Assembly (NCBI RefSeq): GCF_008632075.1
Contig: NZ_VWVM01000007.1
Coordinates: 124,001-188,000, forward strand
Source of the DNA: Candidatus Pantoea gossypiicola
GTDB taxonomy: Bacteria > Pseudomonadota > Gammaproteobacteria > Enterobacterales > Enterobacteriaceae
DNA: 64,000 nt
Direction of reading: 5' to 3'
This document shows positions 54,299 to 64,000 of this stretch, in pieces; within the stretch, counting starts at the first letter, position 1; each line of letters opens with the position of its first letter. Under the pieces are notes generated by a model that was not told the DNA's origin, did not search any database, and saw only the letters and a program-made list of their open reading frames with translations. The translations under genes were made by a program, and so were the position numbers.

Positions 54299-55047
54299 TT
54301 CATCAAAGTTCCTCTTCACGATCGAATTCATTTAATGAAATTCGCTCATTCGGCAGTAATTGTATAGCCGCTTTGCGCGGCCCGCAACCGGGCTAAAATT
54401 GAGCGTAAATAGTTTTCTTCGATTATTAAAATAATAATGATCGATATTTCCGATCAAATTAAGAAAATAAAAAAACCATAAAAACCAATAAAATTATACA
54501 TTTACAAATAAAAATCCCGAAAATTTATAAAGAATAAATCACACAAAAAAACAGATTACATTCAAATATGAAAATCAAATTAAATAAAATTACTCAAAAA
54601 AGTTTCCGTTATATTTAATAAAATGACACCTAACATAAACAAACATTAAACGACAAATCCTTTGGCAAATCAGACTCGAAAAGTCATCACCCGCAAAAAT
54701 TCCCTTTGCCATGAAAAATAAAATTGCTGTTATCTTTCAGGCAGAAATAGCGCCTCTGGGATTCGTCGACAACAGCGCTTCGTTAAAAAATCTTTTGAAT
54801 TTTTATTGATAAAAATCAATATCTATGTATTCATTCATCTTTTTACCTGAGCAGCTTCAGGCATTAACTGACAGCGGACTAAGCGATATCAGACTGTCGG
54901 TTACCGTATCCCACAACAAATAAAATCTGCCTCACATAAAATAAGGCGTTACGACGCGTTGACGCCCGCTCTGCATTAAGCAATCGAATTACCCCCCCAG
55001 ACAGGTGCTGCGTAATGGGGAGTGATCAACATCTTCTCTAACTTTTT
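54299..55047. other. AT-rich stretch with no convincing gene
   Basis: Very A/T-rich, especially 54420-54660, with many A-tracts. It holds a perfect inverted repeat TGATCG-N7-CGATCA (54438-54456). Such DNA is typical of H-NS-silenced, horizontally acquired regions and may be the fimbrial control region. No reading frame looked real. Confidence 0.5.
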
Positions 55048-55269
55048 TCAACTGATGAAGTTAAAGGAGGATGATGTAACGCGGGCGGGTCTGCGTTGCG
55101 TTTTCGCGTACGTTGTATGCCGCGAGGCATGCTGGAGATTTCGGACGGTTTCAGGAATAGCGGGCTGATCGCGTTGTACCCGGATTATTTTGCTGACGTA
55201 TAATCCCGATTTGTTATCACGCTTCTGGTCCATCGCCAGGCCATCCCTGATATAATCGCGGATTCTCAT
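55048..55269 (-). CDS. Possible small basic protein
   Basis: 73 residues from the ATG at 55269, which has AGGAAA at a good distance. Rich in Arg/Lys (MRIRDYIRDGLAMDQKRDNK), no recognised family. Base composition is closer to the backbone than to the AT-rich neighbour. Divergent from rlmJ. It may be a chance frame. Confidence 0.35.
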   Translation of the reverse strand: MRIRDYIRDGLAMDQKRDNKSGLYVSKIIRVQRDQPAIPETVRNLQHASRHTTYAKTQRRPARVTSSSFNFIS

Positions 55270-55333
55270 GCTTTTCCTGCGTCGGTTGCTGTGCGTCGTT
55301 CTGTGGGTAATACGTGAGGTAATAATTGGTATA

Positions 55334-55365
55334 AATTGATTTTTCATCAATTAAAACCTTATACT
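55334..55365 (+). promoter_or_regulatory. rlmJ promoter with internal inverted repeat
   Basis: TTGATT (55336-55341), an 18-base spacer and TATACT (55360-55365), about 17 bases before the rlmJ ATG. AATTGAT/ATCAATT (55334-55352) overlaps the -35 and could be an operator. Confidence 0.5.
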
Positions 55366-55381
55366 TTCAACAGGATAAACA

Positions 55382-56224
55382 ATGCTGAGTTATCGCCATA
55401 GCTTCCATGCGGGCAACCACGCCGACGTACTGAAGCACACCGTTCTGAGCCTGATCATCACGGCGCTGAAAGAGAAAGAGAAACCGTTTTTCTACCTGGA
55501 TACCCATGCGGGTGCAGGTCGCTACCAGCTGAGTGGCGAACACGCCGAGCGAACCGGTGAATATCTGGAAGGCATCTCGCGTATCTGGCAACAGCCCGAT
55601 GCACCGGAACTGCTGCAACCCTATTTTGACGCGATCGGCGCGCTGAATCGTGGCCCCTCGCTGCGCTACTATCCCGGCTCCCCGCTGATTGCCCGTCATC
55701 TGCTGCGTGAAGATGACAGGCTGCAACTCACCGAGCTGCACTCCAGCGACTATCCGCTGCTGCGTAACGAATTCAGCAAAGATAATCGGGCTCGCGTCGA
55801 CCGTGCCGACGGTTATCAGCAGTTAAAATCGAAACTGCCACCGCCGTCGCGTCGCGGTCTGGTCCTGATCGACCCGCCGTATGAGATGAAAAGCGACTAC
55901 CAGGCGGTAGTGAAAGGGATTCAGGAAGGCCATAAACGTTTTGGCACCGGCGTCTTTGCGCTGTGGTATCCGGTGGTGTTACGTCAGCAGATCAAACACA
56001 TGCTGCGCGACCTGGAAGCGACAGGCATTCGCAATATTCTGCAGATCGAGCTGGCCGCCCGTCCGGACAGCGATCAGCGCGGCATGACCGCCTCCGGCAT
56101 GATCGTGATTAACCCGCCGTGGAAGCTGGCCGATCAGATGACTACCCTGCTGCCGTGGCTGCACAAGAAACTGGTTCCGGCCGGTACCGGTCACTTCGTG
56201 GTGAATCAGATCGTTCCTGAATAA
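55382..56224 (+). CDS. rlmJ: 23S rRNA (adenine2030-N6)-methyltransferase RlmJ
   Basis: Methylates A2030 of 23S rRNA. The product is 280 residues as in E. coli. The N-terminal MLSYRHSFHAGNHADVLKH, the SAM region YLDTHAGAGRY and the catalytic LIDPPYEMKSDY are all visible. AGGA precedes the ATG. In E. coli it sits between prlC and gor; here an island precedes it and two genes follow before gor. Confidence 0.95.
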   Translation: MLSYRHSFHAGNHADVLKHTVLSLIITALKEKEKPFFYLDTHAGAGRYQLSGEHAERTGEYLEGISRIWQQPDAPELLQPYFDAIGALNRGPSLRYYPGSPLIARHLLREDDRLQLTELHSSDYPLLRNEFSKDNRARVDRADGYQQLKSKLPPPSRRGLVLIDPPYEMKSDYQAVVKGIQEGHKRFGTGVFALWYPVVLRQQIKHMLRDLEATGIRNILQIELAARPDSDQRGMTASGMIVINPPWKLADQMTTLLPWLHKKLVPAGTGHFVVNQIVPE

Positions 56225-56231
56225 ACCGATT

Positions 56232-57050
56232 ATGTGGATTCTGCTGGCAGGCGCGCTGGGCGCGCTACAACCCGCCCGGCGTCTGGCGCTACTGCTGTTA
56301 GCGCTCGCCGCGCTGCTCGGGTTTTATCGCGACGTTCTGACGTGGCCGGTGCTGCCACTGCTGACCGGGGTTGTGGCACTGGTCGCGCTGCGCCGCTTTG
56401 ATCCAATCCGTTCCCGGCAGCACATCCTGAGTGAAGCGCTGCTGGTGCTGATGTCGCTGGGATTGTTCCTCCATCTTTTTCCCGGCTTTCACAATCCGCT
56501 CGTCGTTGATGAGGTTAAGGTGGGCGCACAGAGTCTGCCATTCAGCTTCTCCTTCAACTTCGATAAAGCGCTGATCCCCTTTGTGCTACTGGCCTGCCTG
56601 CCGACGCTGTTCCGCGCCCGCGCCTGTCCGCCGCGTTATCCGTGGATCGCTGTACTGGCATTAATCGCCGCCGTGCCGCTGCTGCTGGGTAGCGCCGTGC
56701 TGCTGGGCGGTCTGGCCGTGGAGCCTCACTTTCCGCCCTGGCTGCCCGCGTTTATGCTGGCCAATCTGTTCTTTGTTTCGCTGGCCGAAGAGGCGCTGTT
56801 CCGCGGCTATCTGCAACAGCGGCTGAGGGATGCGCTGGGTGGGATGCCCGCGCTGGTAATCAGCGCGCTGGTGTTCGGGCTGGCGCATGTCACCGGCGGC
56901 GTGCTGCTGATAATTTTCGCGACGCTGGCCGGGCTGCTTTATGGTCTGGCGTGGCACTGGAGCGGCCGCTTATGGCTGGCGACCGCCCTGCACTTCGCTC
57001 TGAATATCACCCATCTGCTGCTGTTTACTTATCCGGCGCTGCATCACTAA
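56232..57050 (+). CDS. CPBP-family intramembrane metalloprotease
   Basis: Multi-pass membrane protein of 272 residues with the CPBP/Abi motifs in the second half: [13 protein letters not shown] (EExxxR), FGLAHVTGG (FxxxH) and ALHFALNI (HxxxN). The family includes CAAX-type proteases and bacteriocin self-immunity proteins. It starts 7 bases after rlmJ, so the two are probably co-transcribed, and overlaps the convergent rbn stop by four bases. Substrate unknown. Confidence 0.85.
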   Translation: MWILLAGALGALQPARRLALLLLALAALLGFYRDVLTWPVLPLLTGVVALVALRRFDPIRSRQHILSEALLVLMSLGLFLHLFPGFHNPLVVDEVKVGAQSLPFSFSFNFDKALIPFVLLACLPTLFRARACPPRYPWIAVLALIAAVPLLLGSAVLLGGLAVEPHFPPWLPAFMLANLFFVSLAEEALFRGYLQQRLRDALGGMPALVISALVFGLAHVTGGVLLIIFATLAGLLYGLAWHWSGRLWLATALHFALNITHLLLFTYPALHH

Positions 57051-57958
57051 ACCGTAAACACCGCCAGGTCCGAGGCCAGCTCGGTGCGGGGGAAAATGGT
57101 CTGGCACTCCGCCAGCAGGCGGCTCATGTCCTTTGCAAGATAGCGGGAGCTGAAATGGGTGGCGATCATCCGCTTTGCCCCGGCGCGCTTTGCCACCTCC
57201 GCCGCCTGCAGGGTCGTGGAGTGCCCGCGCCCGTTGGCTTTCTCCATCATCGCCGCCTCCAGCGTGGTTTCATGCACCATCAGGTCAACATCCGCTGCCA
57301 GCTGCAGCGCGACCTCCGTAGGTGCCGTATCGCCAAAGATGGCCAGCTTTTTGCCGGGTGTCGCCGAGCCAAGGTAGTCAGCGCCGTTAATGACCCGCCC
57401 ATCTTCCAGCGTCACACATTCCCCCTGCTTCAGCTGCTGGAACCATGGGCCGCGGGGCACCCCTTCGGCTTTCAGCCGCTCGGCATCCAGCAGGCCAGGT
57501 TTGTCGTGCTGTTCAATGCGATAGCCAAAGCACTCCACCGGATGGCTCAGTGGCCAGGCACTGATACGAAACTCACCGTCATCCAGTGTCCAGCCCGCCT
57601 CAATCTCAACGATGTTCAGCGGATAGTCGGTGTAAGAGCCGCTGATCGACAGCGCCGTCTCAACAAAGGTCTTTAATCCTCTGGGGCCATAAACCGTCAT
57701 CGGTGAGGTCAGTCCGGCCATCGACCGGCTGGTGAGTAAGCCCGGCAGCCCGAAAATATGATCGCCATGCAGATGGGTGATAAAAATCTTATCCAGCTTG
57801 CCCGGTTTCAGGCTGGAGCGCATAAACTGTAACTGCGTGCCCTCCCCGCAGTCGAACAGCCAGGTTTCACCACTCAGCGCGCGGGTAAAAGCAATGGAGG
57901 TCACGTTGCGTTGCAGACTGGGAGCACCGCCGCCGGTGCCAAGAAAAGTAAGGTGCAT
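57047..57958 (-). CDS. rbn: Ribonuclease Z/BN
   Basis: Zinc-dependent RNase of the metallo-beta-lactamase fold that matures tRNA 3' ends. The product is 303 residues, near the E. coli length. Metal motif [13 protein letters not shown], the downstream IFGDTAPTE and the C-terminal ATHFSSRY are intact. It lies between rlmJ and gor, not its E. coli location. Confidence 0.94.
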   Translation of the reverse strand: MHLTFLGTGGGAPSLQRNVTSIAFTRALSGETWLFDCGEGTQLQFMRSSLKPGKLDKIFITHLHGDHIFGLPGLLTSRSMAGLTSPMTVYGPRGLKTFVETALSISGSYTDYPLNIVEIEAGWTLDDGEFRISAWPLSHPVECFGYRIEQHDKPGLLDAERLKAEGVPRGPWFQQLKQGECVTLEDGRVINGADYLGSATPGKKLAIFGDTAPTEVALQLAADVDLMVHETTLEAAMMEKANGRGHSTTLQAAEVAKRAGAKRMIATHFSSRYLAKDMSRLLAECQTIFPRTELASDLAVFTV

Positions 57959-58086
57959 GGTATGCTTCCCTGTAAGCGAGTGAAAAAACAGAACCCTATT
58001 ACAATCATAGGCGCAAACTTTGCGTCATTTCGCCCCGCAGCGTTACACTCAACCCCAATTTTTTATGCAACCGGATGGATACTTCA

Positions 58087-59439
58087 ATGACCCGACATTT
58101 CGACTATCTCGCCATTGGCGGCGGCAGCGGCGGCATCGCCTCGATTAACCGTGCGGCTATGTATGGCCAGAAATGCGCCCTGATTGAAGCTAAAGAGCTG
58201 GGTGGCACCTGCGTGAACGTGGGTTGCGTGCCGAAAAAAATCATGTGGCACGCCGCGCAAATCGCCGAAGCTATCCATCTCTACGGGCCGGATTATGGCT
58301 TCGACACCACCGTCAATCGCTTCGACTGGGCCACGCTGGTCAAAAACCGCAGCGCCTATATCGATCGCATCCACAGCTCTTATGACAACGTACTGGGTAA
58401 AAACAAAGTTGAAGTGATCAAAGGCTTTGCCCGCTTTGTCGATGCGCACAGCGTTGAAGTTAACGGCGAGATTATCACGGCTAACCATATTCTGATCGCG
58501 ACCGGCGGTCGTCCGGTTCACCCTTCTATTCCGGGTGCGGAGTACGGCATCGATTCCGACGGCTTCTTCGAGCTGGACGCGCTGCCTAAACGCACCGCGG
58601 TTGTCGGCGCGGGCTACATCGCGGTCGAACTGGCGGGCGTGGTGAATGCGCTGGGATCGGAAACCCATCTGTTCGTGCGTAAACATGCGCCGCTGCGCAG
58701 CTTCGACCCGCTGCTTACCGAGACGCTGGTCGAAGTGATGAACAGCGAAGGCCCGGCGCTGCACACCGAAGCTATTCCGAAGGCTGTGATTAAAAACAGC
58801 GATGGCAGCCTGACGCTGCAGCTGGAAAACGGCAGCGACTACACCGTGGATTGCCTGGTCTGGGCGATTGGCCGTGAGCCTGAAACGGACAATCTCAATA
58901 TTCAGGCCGCGGGCGTGGCGCTGGATGAGAAAGGCTACATCAAGGTCGATAAATTCCAGAACACTAATGTCTCAGGCGTCTATGCCGTGGGCGACAACAC
59001 CGGTGCGGTTGAGCTGACGCCGGTTGCGGTGGCTGCGGGCCGTCGTCTCTCTGAGCGTCTGTTTAACAACAAGCCGGACGAGCATCTGGATTACAGCAAC
59101 GTGCCGACCGTAGTGTTCAGCCATCCGCCGATTGGCACTGTGGGACTGACCGAGCCGCAGGCGCGCGAACAGTATGGCGACGATCAGGTGAAGGTCTATA
59201 AATCGTCGTTTACCGCCATGTACACCGCAGTCACCCAGCATCGTCAGCCGTGCCGCATGAAGCTGGTGTGTGTGGGTGCCGATGAGAAGATCGTCGGCAT
59301 TCACGGCATCGGATTCGGTATGGATGAGATGCTGCAGGGCTTCGCCGTGGCGCTGAAGATGGGCGCGACCAAGAAAGACTTCGACAACACCGTGGCGATC
59401 CACCCGACCGCAGCGGAAGAGTTTGTGACGATGCGTTAA
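58087..59439 (+). CDS. gor: Glutathione reductase
   Basis: NADPH-dependent reduction of glutathione disulfide. The product is 450 residues, identical in length to E. coli Gor. FAD motif [10 protein letters not shown], redox-active disulfide [18 protein letters not shown] motif [13 protein letters not shown] and the C-terminal catalytic HPTAAEE are intact. The ATG at 58087 reproduces the family N-terminus; an in-frame ATG at 58075 adds four residues. Confidence 0.97.
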   Translation: MTRHFDYLAIGGGSGGIASINRAAMYGQKCALIEAKELGGTCVNVGCVPKKIMWHAAQIAEAIHLYGPDYGFDTTVNRFDWATLVKNRSAYIDRIHSSYDNVLGKNKVEVIKGFARFVDAHSVEVNGEIITANHILIATGGRPVHPSIPGAEYGIDSDGFFELDALPKRTAVVGAGYIAVELAGVVNALGSETHLFVRKHAPLRSFDPLLTETLVEVMNSEGPALHTEAIPKAVIKNSDGSLTLQLENGSDYTVDCLVWAIGREPETDNLNIQAAGVALDEKGYIKVDKFQNTNVSGVYAVGDNTGAVELTPVAVAAGRRLSERLFNNKPDEHLDYSNVPTVVFSHPPIGTVGLTEPQAREQYGDDQVKVYKSSFTAMYTAVTQHRQPCRMKLVCVGADEKIVGIHGIGFGMDEMLQGFAVALKMGATKKDFDNTVAIHPTAAEEFVTMR

Positions 59440-59463
59440 CCCGCACCGGGCTTCAGAAACAAG

Positions 59464-59493
59464 ACAGGCGACTTAAGGTCGCCTGTTTTTTTA
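59464..59493 (+). terminator. Rho-independent terminator of gor
   Basis: ACAGGCGAC and GTCGCCTGT form a perfect 9-bp stem with a TTAAG loop, followed by seven T residues. Confidence 0.92.
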
Positions 59494-59548
59494 TGCCGCG
59501 TCCATATCCGCTTTCTGACCGTGCAGTGCAGCACCGCGTCAGTGCAAC

Positions 59549-60445
59549 TCAGCTTACGCGATCCAGCCAGCGTACATACGCCTGATCCCACAACGCCGCG
59601 GGCGTGCCCGCTTTGCCCAGACCAAATCCATGCCCGCCTTTGCTGATCTGAATCAGCTCAACCGGCACGCGGTTACGGCGACAGGTGTCGCGCATCAGCG
59701 CGGTGTTAAACGGATTGGAGGTGTGATCGTCCTCGGCCTGCGCCAGAAACGTCGGCGGATACTGCCGGGTCACGAAGTTCTGTACCGACCAGTTCGCCTC
59801 ATCCTGCGGGGTGGCATTTTTGCCAACCATCATCAGATGCGTGTTGGTATGCTGATAAGGCGCTTCCAGGGTGATGACCGGATAGATCAGGCCAACACTA
59901 TCGACTTTCGGCACCACTTCATCCAGCGGGTCGATGGCCGGATAAGATTCAAAGTCCGGCCGCGCCGCCGCCAGCCCCAGCAGATGTCCGCCTGCCGAGA
60001 AGCCCAGTACATGCACCTTGCGCTCAAAAGAGCGTACCAGCCGGATGGCGCGCTGCGCATCCTGCAGCGGTGCCAGCCGCCCCGCCTGCCACTTCTCATG
60101 CGGCAACCGGTAGCTGAGCACATAGGCGGTATAGCCACTGGCGTTCAGCCAGCGCGCTACCGGCCAGGCTTCACGGCCCATGCCGATCCAGCGATACCCG
60201 CCGCCTGCGGCGATTAATACCGCTTCGCCATTGGGATTTTCCGGTTTAAAGCGCTGAATCGCCGGGCTGACGATATTTGACCAGGAACCGCTGCTGTTAA
60301 TATGCAACTGGCCGGATGGGCCGCCGCCGCCGGGCGGATCGTCCGGCCAGAGGGGGATAATGTCATCACGGGCAAATAATTTGCCGGTGGTCATGGAGAG
60401 CCCAAGCGCTCCCGTGCCGAGAATAAAGCGTCGACGCGTAATCAT
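59549..60445 (-). CDS. Tat-exported alpha/beta hydrolase (carbohydrate-esterase-like)
   Basis: 298 residues from the ATG at 60445; an in-frame ATG at 60484 would bury the signal. The N-terminus TRRRFILGTGALGLS is a twin-arginine-type signal. The body is an esterase-type alpha/beta hydrolase: AAGGGY oxyanion loop, GFSAGGH nucleophile elbow, DDHTSNPF acid and GGHGF catalytic His. It resembles acetyl-xylan/BD-FAE-type esterases. The substrate is unproven. Confidence 0.83.
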   Translation of the reverse strand: MITRRRFILGTGALGLSMTTGKLFARDDIIPLWPDDPPGGGGPSGQLHINSSGSWSNIVSPAIQRFKPENPNGEAVLIAAGGGYRWIGMGREAWPVARWLNASGYTAYVLSYRLPHEKWQAGRLAPLQDAQRAIRLVRSFERKVHVLGFSAGGHLLGLAAARPDFESYPAIDPLDEVVPKVDSVGLIYPVITLEAPYQHTNTHLMMVGKNATPQDEANWSVQNFVTRQYPPTFLAQAEDDHTSNPFNTALMRDTCRRNRVPVELIQISKGGHGFGLGKAGTPAALWDQAYVRWLDRVS

Positions 60446-60570
60446 AATGCCTGTTGTGTGATGCCAGAGTAATGAGCAAGCCATTGCGGCAGGCTACCGA
60501 AGAATTAACAGATGCAAGTCTGGTGCCATGGGGGGCGATTATGTACGCAATGGCCCCTGAAAAGCCATAA

Positions 60571-60599
60571 AAAAACGCGCCCGGCAGGCGCGTTTTTAT
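60571..60599. terminator. Bidirectional terminator at 60.58 kb
   Basis: AAAAACGCGCC and GGCGCGTTTTT with a 5-base loop. It lies just beyond the 3' end of the small periplasmic gene (minus strand). Confidence 0.85.
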
Positions 60600-60613
60600 C
60601 TTATCCGGCAGGC

Positions 60614-60958
60614 TTAATCTTCCTGCTGGAATTGGGCCATCACGGCCTGTTCACACTGCTGTTCGTTGACGCGCAGTTTGGCCCGTTCATCGTCGCCAAG
60701 TTGCAGCCAGGCACTGGCCACTTCACGCGCGGACTCTTCATCAAATTCCGGCTGATTCATCGCCGACGGTGACTGGCCGCCCGCCACGGTCGATTTCATC
60801 TGCTCGACGTAATGATCTGCAGTGGCGACCTTTTTCTCGCCGCTGACAATGTGGCACAACTGACTGGCGTAAACATTCTGCTCAGTATCAGCGTCGTCCG
60901 CTGCCAGCGCGCTGCCGGAGGCAAGGAGGCTTAGCAGCACTATCTGAGTGACTTTCAT
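60614..60958 (-). CDS. Small periplasmic protein of unknown function
   Basis: 114 residues with a clear cleavable signal peptide (1-19, ending SALA). The mature part is acidic, with two cysteines (ASQLCHIV; NEQQCEQA) that could form a disulfide. Not recognised. A terminator follows. It sits 22 bases downstream of the antiporter gene on the same strand and may be co-transcribed with it. Confidence 0.75.
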   Translation of the reverse strand: MKVTQIVLLSLLASGSALAADDADTEQNVYASQLCHIVSGEKKVATADHYVEQMKSTVAGGQSPSAMNQPEFDEESAREVASAWLQLGDDERAKLRVNEQQCEQAVMAQFQQED

Positions 60959-60980
60959 TTTTAACTCCTGTTGATTCGGG

Positions 60981-62327
60981 TTAAACCTTGTGCTGAAGGG
61001 CTTCGAGGCGCTTCTGACGCCAGTTCAGCAGCGGCGTCACGGTGGTGCCATGAACCACCACGCTGCAGACCACCAGCGTTAACGCCATATTCGTCATAAT
61101 TTCCATCTGCGGGCCTTGCATGCCATGCGTCCAGGCATAGGCGATGTAGTTCAGACTGCCAATCCCCCGTATGCCCAGCCAGCCAATCAGCAGGCGCTGC
61201 CCGAGCGGCAGTCCGGCGCGCAGCGTCACCAGCCAGACGGCCAGCGGTCGTACTACGGCAAACAGCACCAGCCCAATCAGCACGCCGTAGATGTTCCAGT
61301 GCTGCGCCAGTGTGACGCCCAGCACCACCATCATGCCAGCCGCCAGTAAACGTTCAATAGTATCGCCAAAAGAGAGCGCGTCGCCTACTACAAACCCAAT
61401 CGACTTCACCATATTGTTGTTGCCCTGATGCGCCAGGCGTTTGTTAGGGTTCACCAGCGCCTCAGAGGGCAACACACGCTCGTCGTCAGAGAGATCGTCA
61501 GGCTGATGGCGACGGAACACGCCCAGCTCGGCACGGCGTAACCCCAGTCCGGCGGCGAAGGCGGCGAGGAAGCCGGAGGCACCCAGGTACTCTACCAGCG
61601 AATAACTCAGCGCAATCAGCGCCAGCGCCAGGAAATCATTGGGTGCCACGTCGCCATTGGCATTGCGCAGTCGGGTCGCCAGCATGCCGATCAACTGCCC
61701 CAGCACAAAGCCAATAATCAGACCGCCACCAATCGCCCAGAGCACCTCGACCGCGCCCCAGTGCGCCAGCATCGCGCCACTCAGGCTCTCGCCATTAAAC
61801 AGCAGCAGCGCCAGCATCAGCAGGGGTAATGCGGAGCCATCGTTCATGCCCGCTTCACTGGAGATTGCTACGCGCAGCGAATCATCATCCTGCGCATCGT
61901 TGACCGAGATTAAGCTCGCCAGCACCGGATCGGTCGGCGCGACAATCGCCCCAAATGCCAGCGCAACCGGCCACTCTAATCCCACCAGGAAGTGCGCCAG
62001 CAGAGTCATCGCGCCGACGGTGAGCAGCATAGCGGGAAACGCCAGTTTCAGCCCGGTGTGCCAGCAGTTGTTCTGCAGCGGCTGACGCAGCTTAAGACCG
62101 GTGATAAACAGCGAGGCCGCCATAGTGATTTCGGTGATATGGGCCACGGCTTCGGAATGAGTGACGATATCGAGGTGGATAACATCAAATCCCCACGGGC
62201 CGCACAGCATGCCCGCGATAAGGAACAGACCAAATGAGGTGACAGGCCCCCGGTGAATCCAACCGGAAGCCAGCGACATCAGCAGCAGAAGGCCGCCCGT
62301 CGCTGCTGTCCAGGCTAAAAAGTTCAT
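60981..62327 (-). CDS. CPA1-type Na+/H+ antiporter (NhaP-like)
   Basis: 448 residues with about twelve membrane segments. Ion-site motifs: APTDPVLASL and the ND motif in EAGMNDGSALPLL, as in CPA1 exchangers. A cytoplasmic loop (RRHQPDDLSDDERVLPSEAL) interrupts the second half. The ATG at 62327 follows GGAG; an upstream in-frame ATG at 62384 would add 19 residues ahead of the first membrane segment. Probably exports Na+ or K+ for pH/ion control. Confidence 0.88.
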   Translation of the reverse strand: MNFLAWTAATGGLLLLMSLASGWIHRGPVTSFGLFLIAGMLCGPWGFDVIHLDIVTHSEAVAHITEITMAASLFITGLKLRQPLQNNCWHTGLKLAFPAMLLTVGAMTLLAHFLVGLEWPVALAFGAIVAPTDPVLASLISVNDAQDDDSLRVAISSEAGMNDGSALPLLMLALLLFNGESLSGAMLAHWGAVEVLWAIGGGLIIGFVLGQLIGMLATRLRNANGDVAPNDFLALALIALSYSLVEYLGASGFLAAFAAGLGLRRAELGVFRRHQPDDLSDDERVLPSEALVNPNKRLAHQGNNNMVKSIGFVVGDALSFGDTIERLLAAGMMVVLGVTLAQHWNIYGVLIGLVLFAVVRPLAVWLVTLRAGLPLGQRLLIGWLGIRGIGSLNYIAYAWTHGMQGPQMEIMTNMALTLVVCSVVVHGTTVTPLLNWRQKRLEALQHKV

Positions 62328-62388
62328 AACGCTCCAGAATATTTCGGGTTTATGAATAAGCCTGGCACATTTTTTGACGGGCAAGGTG

Positions 62389-63591
62389 TCAGTTTTTCAG
62401 GTGACGACTGGCTAAGCGGACCGCCAGCGCCGCTGCACCGGCTAAGGTTGCGAGCGCAACGACGCCATTCCAGCCCCAGTGGGCCAGCGCCAGACTGCCC
62501 AGCGCCGCTCCGGTCGCCATACCGATAAACACCACGGTAAACAGCAAGGCATTCAGGCGACTGCGTGCTTCTGGTGCCAGGCCATAGACCAGCGTCTGAT
62601 GCGCCACCAGCGTGGCCTGCACGCCTAAATCAAAGCCGATGGTACAAACCACAATCAGCGCCAGCTGCGCGGGCATGGGCAATAACGGCAGCAGAAACAT
62701 CAGTGCAAAAGAGATCGTCACCAGCGCGGCACCGGCCTGCGTCACCCTTGCCGGACCAATGCGGTCAGCGAAACTGCCCGCCAGCGGCGCTGCCATAGCG
62801 CCTGCTGCACCGGCTAACCCAAACGCTCCGGCCACGGCACTGTCGAGATGAAAGCGGTCGCTAAGCATTAACGCCAGCGTCGACCAGAAGGCGCTGAAGG
62901 CGACCGATAGCAGACCCTGAGCCAGCGCAGCGCGGCGCAGCGTCTGATGGTGACGCCACAGATGCACCAGCGACAGCAACAGGCGCGGATAGCTCACCGA
63001 AGTACCGGGTGCAAAGCGCGGCAACACCCGCCACAGCGTCAGCGTAATCAGTAGCACCGCCAGCGCGGCGATCATATACAGGGTGCGCCAGCCGAAATAC
63101 TCTGCTACGACGCCGCTGACCACCCGCGACAAGAGGATGCCTACCAGCAGCCCGGTCATCACCGTGCCGACGATTTTACCCCGCCTGTGTTCCGGGGCCA
63201 GCGCCGCCGATGCGGGCACAATATCCTGCGCCACGGTGGCGGTCAGCCCGGTAATAAAACTGGCAACCAGCAGCGCGCTGAGTCCGCCGGAAAAGCCACA
63301 CAGTAGCAGCGCTGCGACCAGCAGTAAGCCTTTGATAAAGATAATAGTGCGGCGGTCGTGACGATCGCCCAGCGGAGCCAGCAGCAGAATACCCAGTGCA
63401 TAGCCCGCCTGAGTCAGCATCGGCACCATGCCGACTGCGCCGATACCCGCATTGAACTCCTTACTGATGATATCCAGCATCGGCTGGCTGTAGTAAATCG
63501 ATGCGACGCTGAGCCCGGCTCCGGCGGCCAGGGTAAACACCAGCGGCGTGGAGAGCGATTCATTTTGCGTCTGAGTCTGTATGGCTGACAT
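62389..63591 (-). CDS. MFS transporter (drug/sugar exporter type)
   Basis: 400 residues, about twelve hydrophobic segments, with the MFS loop APLGDRHDRRTIIFIKG after TM2. The ATG at 63591 follows GAGGA; an in-frame ATG at 63621 is less likely. It is divergent from a LysR-type gene that probably controls it. The substrate is unknown. Confidence 0.88.
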   Translation of the reverse strand: MSAIQTQTQNESLSTPLVFTLAAGAGLSVASIYYSQPMLDIISKEFNAGIGAVGMVPMLTQAGYALGILLLAPLGDRHDRRTIIFIKGLLLVAALLLCGFSGGLSALLVASFITGLTATVAQDIVPASAALAPEHRRGKIVGTVMTGLLVGILLSRVVSGVVAEYFGWRTLYMIAALAVLLITLTLWRVLPRFAPGTSVSYPRLLLSLVHLWRHHQTLRRAALAQGLLSVAFSAFWSTLALMLSDRFHLDSAVAGAFGLAGAAGAMAAPLAGSFADRIGPARVTQAGAALVTISFALMFLLPLLPMPAQLALIVVCTIGFDLGVQATLVAHQTLVYGLAPEARSRLNALLFTVVFIGMATGAALGSLALAHWGWNGVVALATLAGAAALAVRLASRHLKN

Positions 63592-63684
63592 GCTGTAATC
63601 CTCGTCATTTCGTGCAACCATTAAAGCGCATCACGGTTATACGCGGTAGACTGATACCAGACAAAACCGTTATGCGTGGTACGT

Positions 63685-64000
63685 ATGAACAACTCTAACA
63701 GCAGCGATCGCATCGACCTGATGCAGACGTTTATCCGTATTGTCGAGAGCGGTAGCTTGTCCGCCGCCGCGGCCCAGCTCGGCACAACACAGCCTACCGT
63801 CAGCCGTCGCTTACAGACCCTGGAGCAGCGGCTGGGCCTCAAGCTGATCCTGCGCACCACTCATGCGCTGAAGCTCACCGATGATGGCGAACGCTGCTAC
63901 GCCCAGGCACGGCAGCTGCTGGCGACCTGGCATGCACTGGAAGATGAGCTGACCGGTGCCAGCGATGACCCGGTCGGTACGCTGCGGGTTCGTGCGCCGC
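63685..64000 (+). CDS. LysR-family regulator (3' end outside window)
   Basis: 105 residues are visible from the ATG at 63685; the frame is open to the window end. The N-terminal helix-turn-helix is typical of LysR proteins (SGSLSAAAAQLGTTQPTVSRRLQTLEQRLG), followed by the linker helix and the start of the effector domain. The 93-base gap to the divergent MFS gene suggests that it regulates the exporter. Confidence 0.88.
   Translation, partial: MNNSNSSDRIDLMQTFIRIVESGSLSAAAAQLGTTQPTVSRRLQTLEQRLGLKLILRTTHALKLTDDGERCYAQARQLLATWHALEDELTGASDDPVGTLRVRAP

Overview
The window reads as a chromosome segment of an enteric bacterium (Enterobacterales), most likely Erwiniaceae and probably Pantoea or a close relative; the genus is an inference. 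The basis is that zntA, tusA, yhhQ, dcrB, yhhS, yhhT, yhiN, pitA, uspB, uspA, rsmJ, prlC, rlmJ and gor appear in the same order and orientation as I remember from E. coli, with very similar proteins. This backbone is interrupted by accessory blocks. No tRNA, rRNA, CRISPR array, transposase or prophage gene was recognised.

Layout. 1-4058: zntA (cut by the window edge), tusA, yhhQ, dcrB. 4059-16000: a complete-looking myo-inositol catabolic cluster (iolE, iolG, iolD, iolC, iolR, iolB, iolA/mmsA, iolI) placed exactly between dcrB and yhhS. It carries recurring ATTTCAT/ATGAAAT half-sites in its control regions and two copies of a palindromic dispersed element, but no inositol transporter. 16007-20566: yhhS, yhhT, a GntR/FadR-type regulator and uxuA. 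20853-33803: a mixed block with a CSS-EAL phosphodiesterase, proP, hemB, a GAF-GGDEF cyclase, a periplasmic hydrolase, a MarA/SoxS-like regulator, queH, a galP-type sugar porter, an SDR, a LacI-type regulator and a two-gene membrane-protein unit of unknown function. 34097-42923: an aldo/keto reductase, yhiN, pitA, uspB, uspA, a small peptide gene with a class II microcin-type leader, rsmJ and prlC.

43181-54300: a chaperone-usher fimbrial operon on the minus strand, inserted between prlC and rlmJ and visibly richer in A/T than the backbone. Reading in transcription order it has a major pilin, a strong intercistronic hairpin, a minor pilin, usher, chaperone, two more pilin-like subunits, a two-domain adhesin, a PglL/Wzy-superfamily O-oligosaccharyltransferase, a lipobox protein and an FKBP-type prolyl isomerase with a duplicated coiled coil. 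Stop/start overlaps tie many of these genes together. The ligase starts inside the adhesin stop region. I regard this as the best candidate for an undescribed system: a fimbria that carries its own glycan ligase and folding helper, possibly for glycosylating pilin or adhesin in the periplasm. An AT-rich, apparently gene-poor stretch of about 0.7-1 kb follows.

55382-64000: rlmJ, a CPBP-family membrane protease, rbn, gor, a Tat-signal esterase-like protein, a small periplasmic protein, a CPA1-type Na+/H+ antiporter, an MFS exporter and a divergent LysR-type regulator cut by the window end.
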